From: Halobacteriovorax vibrionivorans
GTDB taxonomy: Bacteria; Bdellovibrionota; Bacteriovoracia; Bacteriovoracales; Bacteriovoracaceae
Direction: 5' to 3'
DNA: 64,000 nucleotides
NCBI RefSeq assembly: GCF_003346865.1
Contig: NZ_QDKL01000002.1
Location: 744,001 to 808,000 of the forward strand
Position numbers and translations under genes: made by a program
The notes under the pieces: generated by a model
Database searches by the model: none
The model's input: only the letters and a program-made list of their open reading frames with translations
What the model was told of the DNA's origin: nothing
Part shown: piece by piece, positions 63,453 to 64,000 of the stretch
How positions within the stretch are numbered: the first letter of the stretch is position 1
How the letters are laid out: every line of letters starts with the position of its first letter

Positions 63453-63626
63453 AACTTTAGCGAAGCTAAAGTGTCGCTTTCTGCTCGCCAACTTTCCCAT
63501 TGCTCCTGAGGCGAACCGCTCGGGCTTGAACCCTCGCTCTCGGCATCAGTCTCTAGCTAAAGAGATGGGGAGCTGGCATAGCGTCCAATAGTTTGCCCTT
63601 GGGCAAACAATGACGCTATTCCTCAT
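63447..63626. repeat. Composite 3'-end repeat, copy B
   Basis: One hairpin unit (stem 63454-63472), CTTTCCCATTGCTCC-T-GAGGC (63492-63512), GGGCTTGAACCC (63522-63533), and the 62-base block (63565-63626), which differs from copy A by one base and includes the stop codon of rpsA. The change makes the inner stem GTTTGCCC / GGGCAAAC one pair longer. The order of blocks matches 21239-21517. Confidence 0.8.
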
Positions 63627-64000
63627 TTCCTAGGTTGAAACCCTTAAGAACGTCACCAAGAGTTGCAGACTTAACTACATCTTGTTGCATTCCTTGAGTA
63701 TCAGAGTTTAGAGCAGACTTGATAGAAAGAGCAATTTTCTTCGCATCTTTATCAAGAGAGATAACCATAGCCTTAACTACGTCACCTTTCTTAACTACGT
63801 CTTCTGGCTTCTCAACTCTATCTTCAGATAGTTCAGAGATGTGAACTAGACCTTCAATACCAGTTTCAAGTTCAACGAAAGCACCAAAATCAGTTACTCT
63901 AACGATTTGAGCTTCAACGATTGTACCAACTGGAAGTCTTGTTTCAATCTTCTTCCAAGGATCTTCTTTAAGTTGTTTAACACCTAGACAGAATTTTTGG
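63616..64000 (-). CDS. rpsA: Ribosomal protein S1, C-terminal part
   Basis: Partial gene: the start lies beyond the window edge. The visible 127 residues begin KFCLGVKQLKEDPW and contain an S1 domain (GTIVEAQIVRVTDFGAFVELE, GIEGLVHISEL, VKAMVISLDKDAKKIALSIK), then a short tail ending GNEE. S1 binds mRNA on the small ribosomal subunit. The final codons GAG-GAA-TAG are part of the composite 3' repeat. Confidence 0.93.
   Translation of the reverse strand, partial: QKFCLGVKQLKEDPWKKIETRLPVGTIVEAQIVRVTDFGAFVELETGIEGLVHISELSEDRVEKPEDVVKKGDVVKAMVISLDKDAKKIALSIKSALNSDTQGMQQDVVKSATLGDVLKGFNLGNEE

Overview
The window is AT-rich, tightly packed bacterial chromosome with two membranes' worth of genes: LptE, an Mla transport system, SurA/PpiD-type chaperones, lipoproteins and penicillin-binding machinery. 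The low G+C, lysine-rich histone-like proteins, secreted hydrolase-like proteins and gene neighbourhoods fit a predatory Bdellovibrionota lineage, most like Bacteriovorax/Halobacteriovorax. That placement is from memory of such genomes, not from a search. No tRNA, rRNA, CRISPR array, phage or intact insertion sequence was found.

Layout. 1-8.4 kb: secreted phospholipase-D-like protein, secG, ankyrin lipoprotein, ssb, zinc-ribbon membrane protein, a palindromic non-coding stretch, an orphan TadG-like giant protein, histone-like protein 1 and a glutaredoxin. 8.4-12.8 kb: HD phosphohydrolase, two membrane or secreted unknowns, a cysteine-less rhodanese, a MarR regulator with a visible operator. 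12.8-17.4 kb: mreC-mreD-mrdA-rodA cell-shape operon. 17.5-25.4 kb: ppiD, ferredoxin, a large periplasmic unknown, histone-like protein 2 and a three-gene acyl-CoA oxidation operon. 25.6-30.5 kb: rpsT, lptE-holA, dciA, trmN6-like, tsaC-like. 30.5-37.6 kb: mlaE-mlaF-mlaD with alr and aroK. 37.7-50.6 kb: yceD-rpmF, a MauG-type peroxidase where plsX usually sits, fabH-fabD-fabG-acpP, an inverted pair encoding a protein-glutaminase-like enzyme, fabF-glyA, a lipoprotein with a dead papain-like domain, nrdR-nusB. 51-54 kb: HEAT protein, coiled-coil membrane protein, suhB, yacG. 54-59.6 kb: a coenzyme A cluster. 59.6-64 kb: hflX, small parvulin, receiver-like protein, 29-residue membrane protein, pilin-like protein and the 3' end of rpsA.

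How genes work together. The 54-59.6 kb cluster reads as one route: class IV aminotransferase (valine to 2-ketoisovalerate), PanB, a ketol-acid-reductoisomerase homologue in the position where a ketopantoate reductase is needed, PanC, CoaX and CoaBC. This suggests coenzyme A is built from valine, perhaps prey-derived.

The most unusual non-coding feature is a composite element found twice, 42 kb apart, at the 3' ends of the genes for histone-like protein 2 and ribosomal protein S1. Four blocks occur in the same order in both copies. They include a 62-bp block with one mismatch that contains the last codons and the stop codon of each gene, and short hairpin repeats whose stems differ by compensated base changes.
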